This document shows positions 32,240 to 43,451 of a stretch of DNA of 64,000 nucleotides, in pieces. Each line of letters opens with the position of its first letter. Positions within the stretch are counted from its first letter, which is position 1. The notes below the pieces were generated by a model that searched no databases, was not told the DNA's origin, and saw only the letters and a list, made by a program, of their open reading frames with translations. The position numbers and the translations under genes were made by a program. The stretch is from Hygrophila difformis (taxonomy: Eukaryota > Streptophyta > Magnoliopsida > Lamiales > Acanthaceae). Location of the stretch: contig JAOANR010000013.1 in NCBI GenBank assembly GCA_030278955.1, positions 44,242,191 to 44,306,190 on the forward strand, given 5' to 3'.

Positions 32240-35200
32240 TCTATATAATAAATCCTGAATACTTTTTTGCCTGTGCAGACTCAATTGCCCTTATTAATTT
32301 TAATTTATCCTTCTTAATTTTAAGGGGTTAATCAGTCATTATAGGCTTATTTTTAGATCAACGAACCTAATTAATCCACGTCAGCGCTGATTAATCATGA
32401 AGATACACCTCAGCGCTGATTAATTCTATTTGTGCCATGTCATCTATATAATAAATCCTGAATACTTTTTTGCCTGTGCAGACTCAATTGCCCTTATTAA
32501 TTTTAATTTATCCTTCTTAATTTTAAGGGGTTAATCAGTCATTATAGGCTTATTTTTAGATCAACGAACCTAATTAATCCACGTCAGCGCTGATTAATCA
32601 TGAAGATACACCTCAGCGCTGATTAATTCTATTTGTGCCATGTCATCAACTTTTAATACTATATTTAGACCATAAATCTTTATATTATAAATAAATCTTC
32701 AAAAAAATCTTTCTATATATTTTAAAAGATATAAATGCTCAACAAATTGTAATATATTTAATGTTTAGTAAATATTTAGTTTTTTAGCGGAACATTAGTA
32801 AATATTATGTTAAATGTATATATTATAAATTCTTTTATTTAATATATTATGTCCAATATATATTTGTTAGCCATATATTAAAGTTTGAATCCAAAATATT
32901 TAACTAAAAAAATATAATAAATTAAAAAAAATAGTAAGATTTATATTTAATAAAATTTATATTTACCTAAAAAATATAATAAATTAATATACTTTAGTTA
33001 GTCTATCAAAATTTATATTTAATTAAAAATATATAATCCCCTATAGTAAGATTAATCAAATTTTAAACCTAATTTTTAAGTAGGTTTAACTATAAAATTT
33101 AATATCATTAAAAAAATTAATTAACTGTTTAATAGATAGACAAAAATTGATAAAAAATATTTTTTAATTATAGATATAGATATGATTATAATTATAATTA
33201 TGATATTATTAATTTACATATTTTCGGAAACTGTTTTTCGGTTGAATTATTAATATTAGTATTTTAATTTTTCTAATTATTTAATCTATATATAATCTAT
33301 ATAATAAATCCTGAATACTTTTTTGCCTGTGCAGACTTTTTTGCCTGATAGTTACTAAGTAATCACTGAGTAATGCCACATCATCAGACACATTATCAAT
33401 ATCTATATTTAGAAAATAAATCTATCTGTTGATATAATAAAATCTTTAAAAAATCTTCATAAGTATTTTAAAAAGATATAATTGATTACAAATATATATA
33501 TAAATTATTTGATTGTATAAATAATACATAATATTTAAAAAATATTAATATATATTATTATTAAATAAATTTCATTAGGTTAAATATTTATGTCTAAAAA
33601 ATATAATTCTTTATCAATATAAGGAATATAATAACTATATTTTAAATAAAAATATTTCATTAAAAATATGGTGTAAACATTAAATTGATCCTAGATATCT
33701 ATATAATAAATCCTGAATACTTTTTTGCCTGTGCAGACTCAATTGCCCTTATTAATTTTAATTTATCCTTCTTAATTTTAAGGGGTTAATCAGTCATTAT
33801 AGGCTTATTTTTAGATCAACGAACCTAATTAATCCACGTCAGCGCTGATTAATCATGAAGATACACCTCAGCGCTGATTAATTCTATTTGTGCCATGTCA
33901 TCAACTTTTAATACTATATTTAGACCATAAATCTTTATATTATAAATAAATCTTCAAAAAAATCTTTCTATATATTTTAAAAGATATAAATGCTCAACAA
34001 ATTGTAATATATTTAATGTTTAGTAAATATTTAGTTTTTTAGCGGAACATTAGTAAATATTATGTTAAATGTATATAATATAAATTCTTTTATTTAATAT
34101 ATTATGTCCAATATATATTTGTTAGCCATATATTAAAGTTTGAATCCAAAATATTTAACTAAAAAAATATAATAAATTAAAAAAAATAGTAAGATTTATA
34201 TTTAATAAAATTTATATTTACCTAAAAAATATAATAAATTAATATACTTTAGTTAGTCTATCAAAATTTATATTTAATTAAAAATATATAATCCCCTATA
34301 GTAAGATTAATCAAATTTTAAACCTAATTTTTAAGTAGGTTTAACTATAAAATTTAATATCATTAAAAAAATTAATTAACTGTTTAATAGATAGACAAAA
34401 ATTGATAAAAAATATTTTTTAATTATAGATATAGATATGATTATAATTATAATTATGATATTATTAATTTACATATTTTCGGAAACTGTTTTTCGGTTGA
34501 ATTATTAATATTAGTATTTTAATTTTTCTAATTATTTAATCTATATATAATCTATATAATAAATCCTGAATACTTTTTTGCCTGTGCAGACTTTTTTGCC
34601 TGATAGTTACTAAGTAATCACTGAGTAATGCCACATCATCAGACACATTATCAATATCTATATTTAGAAAATAAATCTATCTGTTGATATAATAAAATCT
34701 TTAAAAAATCTTCATAAGTATTTTAAAAAGATATAATTGATTACAAATATATATATAAATTATTTGATTGTATAAATAATACATAATATTTAAAAAATAT
34801 TAATATATATTATTATTAAATAAATTTCATTAGGTTAAATATTTATGTCTAAAAAATATAATTCTTTATCAATATAAGGAATATAATAACTATATTTTAA
34901 ATAAAAATATTTCATTAAAAATATGGTGTAAACATTAAATTGATCCTAGATATATTGATTAATATAAAATGACTAATCACCTAAATTTTTTATACCATTC
35001 TAATCAAATTTTATATAATTTTTTGTTCTTTTTAAAGAAGAAAAGAAAGAAAAGCAAAAAAAAGATTAAAAACATCATAATTTAATTATTAGACATAATA
35101 TTATTAATCCAGTAATCTTTATCTATTTCAACATAAAAGAAAAATGTATATTTATCCAGTAATCCCTATCTATTTCAATATAAAGTAAAAATCTATATAA

Positions 35201-36521
35201 AATTTGGAGTATCGTAAAAGAATATTAGAAGTATTTTACTATAAACAATATGTAAAGATTTGTGGTAATAATAAATAGTTTGGGTTGTAGCAATATTTAT
35301 AGAAAAAAAACCTCTAATATTAAGTGATCATGTTGCATGTCCAAACATAGTACAAAACATGTGAATTCAATCAAACATCATTTACCATTTTATTTTTCAC
35401 AAAAAATAGCTTAAAGTAAACAGTTAAACATAAATATATAGTACTAACTAATTATTATTTTACCTATTCCCAAAATATAACTCTAAACTTAACAAGTTGG
35501 GTCATTTGTACCCTTATTTTTTTAAAAAAAAATACCTAAATTTTTTATTTAGTTTTAAAATTCTACCCTTCTACCTTTTAAAATATTAAATTCGACCTCA
35601 TCAATTCTAAAAAAATCTCATTTTGGTACTAACAATTTGAAAATAACCTCATTCCACCCATTCACGTTTGAATAGTTTCCCATTAGCATAACAATTTAAA
35701 AATAATGTATGTAGTAATTAATTTTCCTTTTAACTTAAATACAAAACTATAATTAACTAATAAAATTAAATTATACTATTTAATAAAATAAAATAACATA
35801 TAATGAATGATAAATCAAATTACATTTATTGTAATATCTTTAATTTTAGAAAGTAATTTTATTATTAATTATATTTAGATTCTTATTTTACTTTATTTGA
35901 AAATTTTTATTTCAATTTCCTTATTTCTCAGATTTTTTATTTTTCTAATTTTATTTCATTAGAATTCCTCAACCAATAAATATCATTATCCAGATAGAAA
36001 AAATAGTTTATAATTATAAAAAATGTGCTCAAAAAATATATCCCTAACAAATTTAGTATCGGAGTATAAATTTAATTTAGGCCTTATAATAATAATGAAT
36101 TAAAAAAATAAAAATTTAATTTTCACATTTCCTTATTTAGAAAATTTTTACTCCTTCAAACAAACATCACATCAACTGTTTACTATACTTTAATAAATAC
36201 CTCATTCTACATAAATACCGTACAGCCTTAATAATGCAAAAATATATATTTTTTTTTAATTTTGAATAGTAAAAGGGTATTTACTTTCCACTTGCTCTCA
36301 TAATTTTATAGATAAAGCAAACCCTATATATTTGTTTTCTAACAGTGAAATATTTTATATTATGTCCACCTGATTGTAGGTTTTTCTTTTAAATTTTGGT
36401 TAAATGCATTCAAAAACTATTTAAGCAAAAGATTTTGAATCTTATATAATAAAAAACTATATTCACATTTTATATCGTCATATTAGTTCAACGCCCGTGC
36501 GCAGCGGGCGAAAAAATCTAG
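32240..36521 (+). mobile_element. Non-autonomous Helitron with repeated 5' ends
   Basis: It begins TCTATATAATAAATCC after an A and ends with a GC-rich hairpin (CGCCCG..CGGGCG at 36492-36510), a short A-rich spacer and CTAG (36518-36521) before a T. This is the Helitron rule of insertion between A and T. No Rep-helicase is encoded. The 5' terminal motif recurs at 32240, 32443, 33296, 33698 and 34551, but only one 3' hairpin is visible. Positions 32443-33697 are duplicated in tandem at 33698-34952. The interior is very AT-rich. Confidence 0.85.
32443..34952. repeat. 1255-bp tandem duplication within the Helitron
   Basis: Units 32443-33697 and 33698-34952 are nearly identical; I noticed a single difference (ATATATTATAA against ATATAATATAA). 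A further 203-bp partial unit at 32240-32442 repeats the first 203 bases. Confidence 0.9.
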
Positions 36522-36600
36522 TGAAGATAATTTCGTGTGGTGTGTGTTAAGCTAATTAAGTTAGTCGCGTGGCTAAAATTCTCATGGGAGTGCTCGCACT

Positions 36601-38098
36601 TAGGGTGGGCATCGGGTCCGGGTTAGTCGGGTATCCACCCAAACCCAAAAAAATCGTGTTTGGGATCGGATTTTTTTAAAAAATGGGAAAAGCCGGGTTT
36701 GATATCTGAACCCGAACCCAAAGTTCAGGTCAGGTATCGGGTCCTAAGTTTGGACCCAAAAGCGTTCCATACTTTATAATTTTTTCAAGTGCTTAAAACT
36801 CCTAGCTAATAATTCCATAAGTCATTATCATTTAGTCCAAATTCTCACAATTATCATCTACGATAGATATGTACAAAATCAAGTTTGATAATTAATTTAT
36901 AAATTTGAGAATTCTTCACTATCTTTTCAAATATTTATTCAAATTCATTTTTCACTGTCTTTCTCAAGGGTGTGGTTAAGGGGCGGACATGCCAATATGT
37001 CCGCACGTTCACATGTGAATGTGGACCATTGATTTCAATGAGAAGGTCATAAATTGATAAGGGTACTATTGTCAAAAAATATAACCGTTTCTTTACTTGC
37101 CAAATTCACGAAAATATGTCGCTGAGATAAGTGTAACATGTCGCTGAGATAACCATATATATAGCTGGAATATACTATAGCATGTCGCTAGGAAATACTA
37201 TATCAAGTTGCTGAATTGTGTTGGCCGTGTCGCTGAATTGCATATGCCATGTCGCTGAAATGTGTATGCTCCGTGCCGAGATGCATTCAAATGCATACCA
37301 CTATGTCGCTGAAATGTATAAAATTGTGTCCTGAAATGAATACAATGATGTCGCTGAATTGCATATCTCATGTCGTTGAATTGTGAGAAGGTTCGTCGCT
37401 GAGATGCGTTTAAAAATCGCAATGAACTTCAACCGGCTCTAACTTCAAGCGTCACTGAGATGAACACAATAATGTCGCTGAATTGCATATGTCGCGTCGC
37501 TGAATTGGATTGGATCCATCGCTGAGTTGTGAATGTCATGTCGCTGAATTGTATATCCTATGTTGCGAGTTCAACAGATTTAATACCTAACACGTAAAAT
37601 TATGAAACTAACCTTCCAAATGATTTCAACCGTTGGATGATAAAATGGATCAACGGTGCAGATTTCAATTCGCACCGTATTGATGGACACCAATTCGCAC
37701 GCGGACGCCAACGCTGTCTCAAATAGAACTATTCCAAAAAAAAAATTGGAAGAACTTATTAATTACTCTATTTGTATAGATTTAGTAGTATTTTCTAAAA
37801 ACCTCTTCATACATGTTCGTAATTTTTTGATGTGTAGTTAATTCACATATATATATTTGTTACGGATTAATTAAATATTTAATTCTAGATTTATTTGTTA
37901 TTGGTTAAATATATGTAAATATAATGCCATTTGATTTTATTTATTTACTTTAATTCAAATTTTTAATATAAATTTTTTAATTTTTTTTTTTTAAAATGAG
38001 GGGGAAAAGTGGGGTTGGGTACCCGACATGTCGGGTTTTGTTCGGGTATTTCGATTTTGTACCCAAACCCGACTATCCCAACCCGATGCCCACCCCTA
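36601..38098. mobile_element. hAT-type non-autonomous element with phrase array
   Basis: Ends TAGGGTGGGCATCGGG and the complement TAGGGGTGGGCATCGGG are inverted, and are flanked by a perfect 8-bp duplication CTCGCACT (36593-36600 and 38099-38106). The subterminal arms are GGGT/CCCGA-rich. The middle holds a degenerate array of TGTCGCTGAATTG units. It has no transposase. It starts 79 bases after the Helitron end. Confidence 0.88.
37115..37570. repeat. Degenerate TGTCGCTGAATTG phrase array
   Basis: About 18-20 copies of TGTCGCTGAATTG or TGTCGCTGAGATG-like words are spaced irregularly by roughly 20-28 bases with unrelated short spacers. No reading frame is kept through it. Confidence 0.85.
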
Positions 38099-38220
38099 CT
38101 CGCACTTATGTCCACTTTGTCATGTCATGTGTAATAACATCTAATTGCATCATTAGAAAATCTTAATCTATATATGTTTTCCTCACTCCCTTATTCTCCA
38201 ATAAAGGCACTTGGTGCGTC

Positions 38221-38493
38221 GTGCTCGCTCCGTCCCAATAATACATGTTATATTTGATTTTGACATTATTATTTATTATTTAATTTTTATTCAATTTTAT
38301 TATAAGGATATAAGAAAAATATATTGTCAAGTTTGATTTGCTATATTCATCTAATCGCGTAGTTTTAAAATATATATTTTATATAATTTGTAGTACTTAT
38401 AAATATTTTGAAACATTTATTGTGAAATAAATGTATTAGATTGTGTATGCAAAAGAAATTGATCTATATTTATGGGACAAGAAGGAGCTAGTA
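38221..38493. mobile_element. Degenerate Stowaway-like MITE
   Basis: GCTCCGTCCCAATAATACAT on the left and TATGGGACAAGAAGGAGCTAGTA on the right, with the internal family core. The left TA is lost. Confidence 0.55.
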
Positions 38494-38498
38494 AGAAT

Positions 38499-38762
38499 TA
38501 CTTCCTCCGTTTTTTATTGTTAGCTACATTAGAAGTTTTGCTACTATTCATTGAACTACTTTGATTTCAATTTTTCTCATAGTTATACAAGTTAAAATAT
38601 AGTCAAGTGTGATCTTGTTAGATTCGTCTCGTCATGTAGTTTTTAAATATGGAACTTATAGAATTTTTACTTGTGCCAAACTTAAGTTATTAACGGTTTA
38701 AAATATGCATTGGACTGCGTGCAATGTGGGTCCGTAGCAAACAAATAAAAACGGATGAAGTA
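38499..38762. mobile_element. Stowaway-like MITE
   Basis: Starts TACTTCCTCCGTTTTTT and ends AAAAACGGATGAAGTA with TA flanks and core GTGTGATCTTGTTAGATTCG. Confidence 0.75.
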
Positions 38763-38787
38763 TTATAGTATGTTGTTCAATTATTAT

Positions 38788-39757
38788 TAGACCTGTCAAA
38801 ACGGGCTTAGCCCGTTGGGCCGGCCCGCCCCGCAAGGTAAAAAATGCGGGGCGGGCTCAACTTTTAGAGGCCCGTTTAAATGCGGGCCTCAACGGGCCCA
38901 ACCCGCGGCGGGGCGGGCTTTGCGGGTTAGGCCCGCGGCGGGGCGGGCCTACCCGCGGGCTTTTTTTTTTTTTTTATTACGTTGTGCATCGATTGAATTT
39001 ATTATTCTTTAGTATGAATGTTTAGCATAATGTCTTCAAACATTTAAATTATTGAATTGATTGCATATTGAATTATATGTCTCTTCTAATATTTCCATGT
39101 TCATTTAATTTATGAGTATCAGGTTTTTAAGTTTTAAATTCCTTATTATTCTATTTATTAAAAATTATGTGTGCAGACAAATATTTATTTTTTAAATATA
39201 AATTATGCCAATACAATCTTACATAATAAAATACTAAATTTAGTGAATTATGTCCAAACAATCTTACCTAATAAAATATAGAATTAATGAATTATGCTCA
39301 GACAGTCTTACCTAATACAATATCAAAGACTTCATCTGTGAGATCTAAAATTTTAATCAGTTCAATCATTAATTATAAAACTTTTGTCACACATATTATA
39401 TTTTGCGAAATATTATATACTCCTTTAGTATTAAAAATTGAATAATCATAAATTCTTTTAAATAATTATTCAATAAACCCACATAAAAGTAAATAGTGCC
39501 AATAAGTGCACACTTACTTATTTATAATCATAAATACTAATTATAAATTTCTTTATTTTATTTTTAATATATACATTAAAAAATATATCCAAATTTTATT
39601 TTTTTTACAAATAAAAAATAATACTATTATTTAAATAAAAAGCCCGCGGGCCGACCCGCATAACCGCGGCCCGCATGTGGGGCGGGTCGGGCCTAGACAT
39701 TTTGAGCCCGCCCCATTTAGGCCCGCCCCGTTCAAGCCCGCCGTTTTGACACCTCTA
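38788..39757. mobile_element. hAT-type non-autonomous element, GC-rich arms
   Basis: Ends TAGACCTGTCAAAACGGGC and the complement TAGAGGTGTCAAAACGGCGG are inverted, with a perfect 8-bp duplication ATTATTAT (38780-38787 and 39758-39765). The arms are GC-rich (GCGGGCC/GGGCGGG words) and the centre is AT-rich. It has no transposase. 39766-40268 shows nothing else. Confidence 0.88.
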
Positions 39758-40268
39758 ATTATTATGTATTGATTTATTGGAAACAATTTAGCACAAAGCG
39801 GATTTTTTTTTTCAATTATGTGGTAAATAATTTATTAATAGTTGTAAAGTGTCTCATATTGAGTTCTTAGAAATCCCTATCCAACCTTATCTCCTTTTCT
39901 TATCTATTAACAGGCCCATGAAATCCTAAAAGTTCTATCAAAAGTATAATGATATTATTTTAATATCCAGAGAATAATTATTCAACAAGATCTCAACTTT
40001 CAAGAAGACTATTGCAACCACTAAATGTGCTCCATAGCACCTCAATGCAATGGTGACTATATAATGGGATTGCAGTATGAATTGTTAATAACCTCACCAC
40101 AAGGTGACTCTAGTCTCTAGTCATTATATTGTGCATACCTAAATTCTTTTAGTAAGAATTATTAAAATACTCAGCACTCTTTCTAACACAAATAAAGCAA
40201 TCATTCAATATTTCAGTATTAGGAACTCATTCAGCTACGAAACCAAATCATATTTATATGAAACAAAA

Positions 40269-40540
40269 TACTACCTCCGTTTTTGTGATAGTGCAACAAA
40301 GCACTATTTGCTACTATTTATTGTTCGATTTTGACTCTAATTTTTATCATAGTTATACAAGAAAAAACATAATCAAGTGAGATCTTGTTGAATTCATCTC
40401 GTCATGTAGTTTTTAAATATCAAACTTTTAAATTTTTTACTTATACCGAACTTAATTTATTAATGGTTTAAAATATGCATTAGACTGCGTGCATTGTGTG
40501 AATGTTGCACTTCCACGGAAATGGAGGAATGGAGGAAGTA
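40269..40540. mobile_element. Stowaway-like MITE
   Basis: Starts TACTACCTCCGTTTTTGTGA and ends ATGGAGGAAGTA with TA flanks. Confidence 0.7.
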
Positions 40541-40646
40541 TGTGGTTAGAAAAAAACAACAATGAAATTGAAAGAGTTGAAATTCTTGAATATATAATCC
40601 TAAAAGTTCAAAAATAATGACATGCAAAGTATTAAGACCCCGACCA

Positions 40647-40668
40647 CCCCCCCCCCCCCCCCCCCCCC
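40647..40668. repeat. Poly-C tract
   Basis: Twenty-two consecutive C, preceded by CGACCA. The complementary strand is a 22-G run able in principle to form G-quadruplex structures. The surrounding 40541-41233 has no gene. Confidence 0.9.
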
Positions 40669-41241
40669 AACCCAAATCAAACTTTTTGGTAAAAATTGTC
40701 CAACTCGAAAGATGATAATGCATGGTGCACTAGAGAATCTAATGTATCACCTAATAAGCCAAATGAATAAGGATGGGGGAATATATTAGGCTAGAGACTA
40801 TTTCGTGTTAGAATTTGATTGATATATACGTTCACTCAATCATATATGTGTAGGTCAGATTTTAAATAGTGGCCAAGTTATTACTTGTCCCATGGATGTC
40901 TCTTGCATACAAGATTTTGGTCCTTATTCGATACCCCTTTTTGCTTTATGAATAAAGTTGACTTCCTTTTTTTCGTCACAAATATTAGATGGCAAAATTG
41001 TATTGAGACACAACACAAACCAGTGGGATTCAATTATTACAATTCGATTACAATGCAACCATTTTAAGAGTATGCATGTATGTTCAAACATTACAAAAAT
41101 CACGATTCGCTTCACATAAAAAAAAATCTTTCCCATCACATATTCTTTTATCACACAAAAACACCTCTCTCATCATATCAGATACACAATTTCATCTACC
41201 ACACAATATAACTCTCACATCATATATATAGTGTCTGTATG

Positions 41242-41729
41242 CAGTGGCGGTACTAGTATATAACCAGGGTGGTCAGTTGACCACCCTGAAATTTAAAAAA
41301 AAAAATAATTTTTTTATATTTTTTATTTTTAATGTAAAAATAATATTAGTAATATATAAACCCCAATTTTAATAAATAAGCTATTTTTTCTCAATTTTTT
41401 TTCATTCTTTCTCTAATTCCAAACATTTTTTTCCTCTTAATTAACTTCAACTGGGAATGGGGACTTGGCCCAGTGATCATGTGGTGTGACTTTCAACCTT
41501 ATGGTTGGGTTAGATTCTCACCCGGCCCCATAGCCCTCTTTATTCCCCTTTGTAATTTATATAGTTTGAGCTCTCACACACCTTTACCAACACATAAGTG
41601 TCAATGTTTCAAAAAAAAAAAATTCAACTTAATTATCGACCCAACAGTAACAAAACATATTACATGGAACAGATGTAGAATTAACTAAATTTTTGACCAC
41701 CCTGGATCGAATTTCTAGTTCCGCCACTG
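41242..41729. mobile_element. hAT-type element (CAGTGGCGG ends) with nested SINE
   Basis: Ends CAGTGGCGGTACTAG and complement CAGTGGCGGAACTAG, each leading to CCAGGGTGGTC further in, flanked by a perfect 8-bp duplication TCTGTATG (41234-41241 and 41730-41737). A SINE sits inside at 41453-41622. Confidence 0.88.
41453..41622 (+). mobile_element. tRNA-derived SINE nested in a hAT element
   Basis: The box-A-like TTGGCCCAGTGATC and the box-B-like GGTTAGATTCTCACC are followed by the shared body CCCCTTTGTAATTTATATAG and CACATAAGTGTCAATGTTTC, then a poly-A tail. A short duplication TTCAACT flanks it (41446-41452 and 41623-41629). Confidence 0.8.
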
Positions 41730-41891
41730 TCTGTATGTGCAGGCACTTGCACACAATCTGCCGCCCAATTATTATATGTTTAGAAGTATTTTTTAGACAA
41801 CACAAAAATTAGTGGGATTCAATTATTATATGTTGATACCTATTTTGGGATTGCAATAGTGGCTACATTATTGGCTTGTATTCCTATATAC

Positions 41892-42145
41892 TACTCCCTC
41901 CGTCCCAGGCAAGATGTCTGGTTTGACTTTTTGACAATGTTCATTATTTAACTTTGACTCAATATTATTTCAAGTATATGTTCGAAAAAAATAGTCGAGT
42001 TGGATCTTGTTAGAACCGTATAATCATGTAGTTTTATAATATATAATTTTTTGTTGTATATATTTTGAGATATTAACGATTGAAAAAGTGCATTGGATTG
42101 TGTGCAGAAATGAAACAAGACATCTTAAATGGGACAGAGGGAGTA
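41892..42145. mobile_element. Stowaway MITE
   Basis: Starts TACTCCCTCCGTCCCAGGCA and ends ATGGGACAGAGGGAGTA, with inner AAGATGTCTGGTTTGAC paired to GAAACAAGACATCTT and TA flanks. Confidence 0.85.
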
Positions 42146-42483
42146 CTATATAGATCGAACAGTCAGTCGATGATATTTGTACATAATTAAAGGCGGCCAA
42201 CATATAATGTATAGTTTATTGAAGTGGAAGTTTGAAAATTATAAATCCTAAACCCTAAATTCAAATTATTATATTAATACTTTTTCAATTTTTTTTTCCG
42301 AAGTCTAATTCGGAAAAAGAACAAAATCAAAAGAAAAGGATTTTTTATTTTTTATTTTTTATTTTTCAATTGTATTGATAATTTAGGCAGGATGATTGTA
42401 ATCATGTTTGCCTGTTTAATTTATGGGATGTGAGTATCAAAATTCTACATGGGACATCATGCAAATGGGCAAACTATGTTTAA

Positions 42484-42755
42484 TACTACCTCCGTCTCGG
42501 TGTTTTTGTTACGGATGGTCTTTTGCCACTATTCACTGTTTAACTTTGATTCAAATTTTTATTATAGTTACGTACAAAAAAAACATATATAGTCAAGTGA
42601 GATCTTGTTAGAGTCGTTTAGTCTTGTAGTTTTATAGTAATATGAACTTTTTATACTTTTTCATTGTACACAATTTAAGTTATTAATCATTAAAAACATG
42701 TATCGACATACGTGATAGGTGAGTCCGTAACAAAAAGAATGCGACTGAGGAAGTA
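42484..42755. mobile_element. Stowaway-like MITE, TTTTTGTTACGGA subtype
   Basis: Starts TACTACCTCCGTCTCGGTG and ends GCGACTGAGGAAGTA. Inner TTTTTGTTACGGA pairs with TCCGTAACAAAAA. 42756-43451 has no recognised feature. Confidence 0.8.
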
Positions 42756-43451
42756 ATATACTATAAATATTACAAATTCCAAAGAGAGGCAATCCTCGGT
42801 ATTATTTCCTGCTAAGAACTAAGCATACAAACGAATTTACCCTCCTCTGTTATGTCAAAAAATCACGAAGCCGATCAACATTTAGACAACTGATTAATTG
42901 ATGGGACATTTCATGATTTTGAGGTGTGAAACTATAATGGGCACCATACAAATCGTTCTGCCACTTTTCGTACATGGCCTTTTGGACATACAACTCCACA
43001 AGAAATTCCTTGGAGCACTGTCGCCTGTTGCCATCGTGCAACATTATTATTTCATCTCTCAAAACATTTATCCATCTTCAACTCGTAAAGTAATATACAA
43101 GGAACTTTTATTTAATTGTCAAATTTAATCTCAAAATTTGATTTTTAGTGATTAATAACAATAAAAACTTATTTATTATTATGTAGCCACCGAATTTAAT
43201 AACTAAAATAAAGAAAAGTTTTTGTAACGAAGGGTTCATGGCTTCTTGCCCTATAATTACAAGAAGATGTTGATCTATAAATTAAAGATGAGATATATTT
43301 TACATAATAGCAGTATAATTCATTATTTATGAATTATGATAAAACTATAGCAATTGAGTAATACTTTTAATTAATACTATTATTTCAATAATTTTTGAGA
43401 TATCCTCCTCATGTTTAAACTAGCTAGCAACTAGTATTATTATGACATGGT

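Noticed and set aside
37115..37570. CRISPR-like array (regularly recurring TGTCGCTGAATTG)
   Set aside because: Words are degenerate and spacing irregular, the site is inside a plant hAT element, and no cas genes exist.
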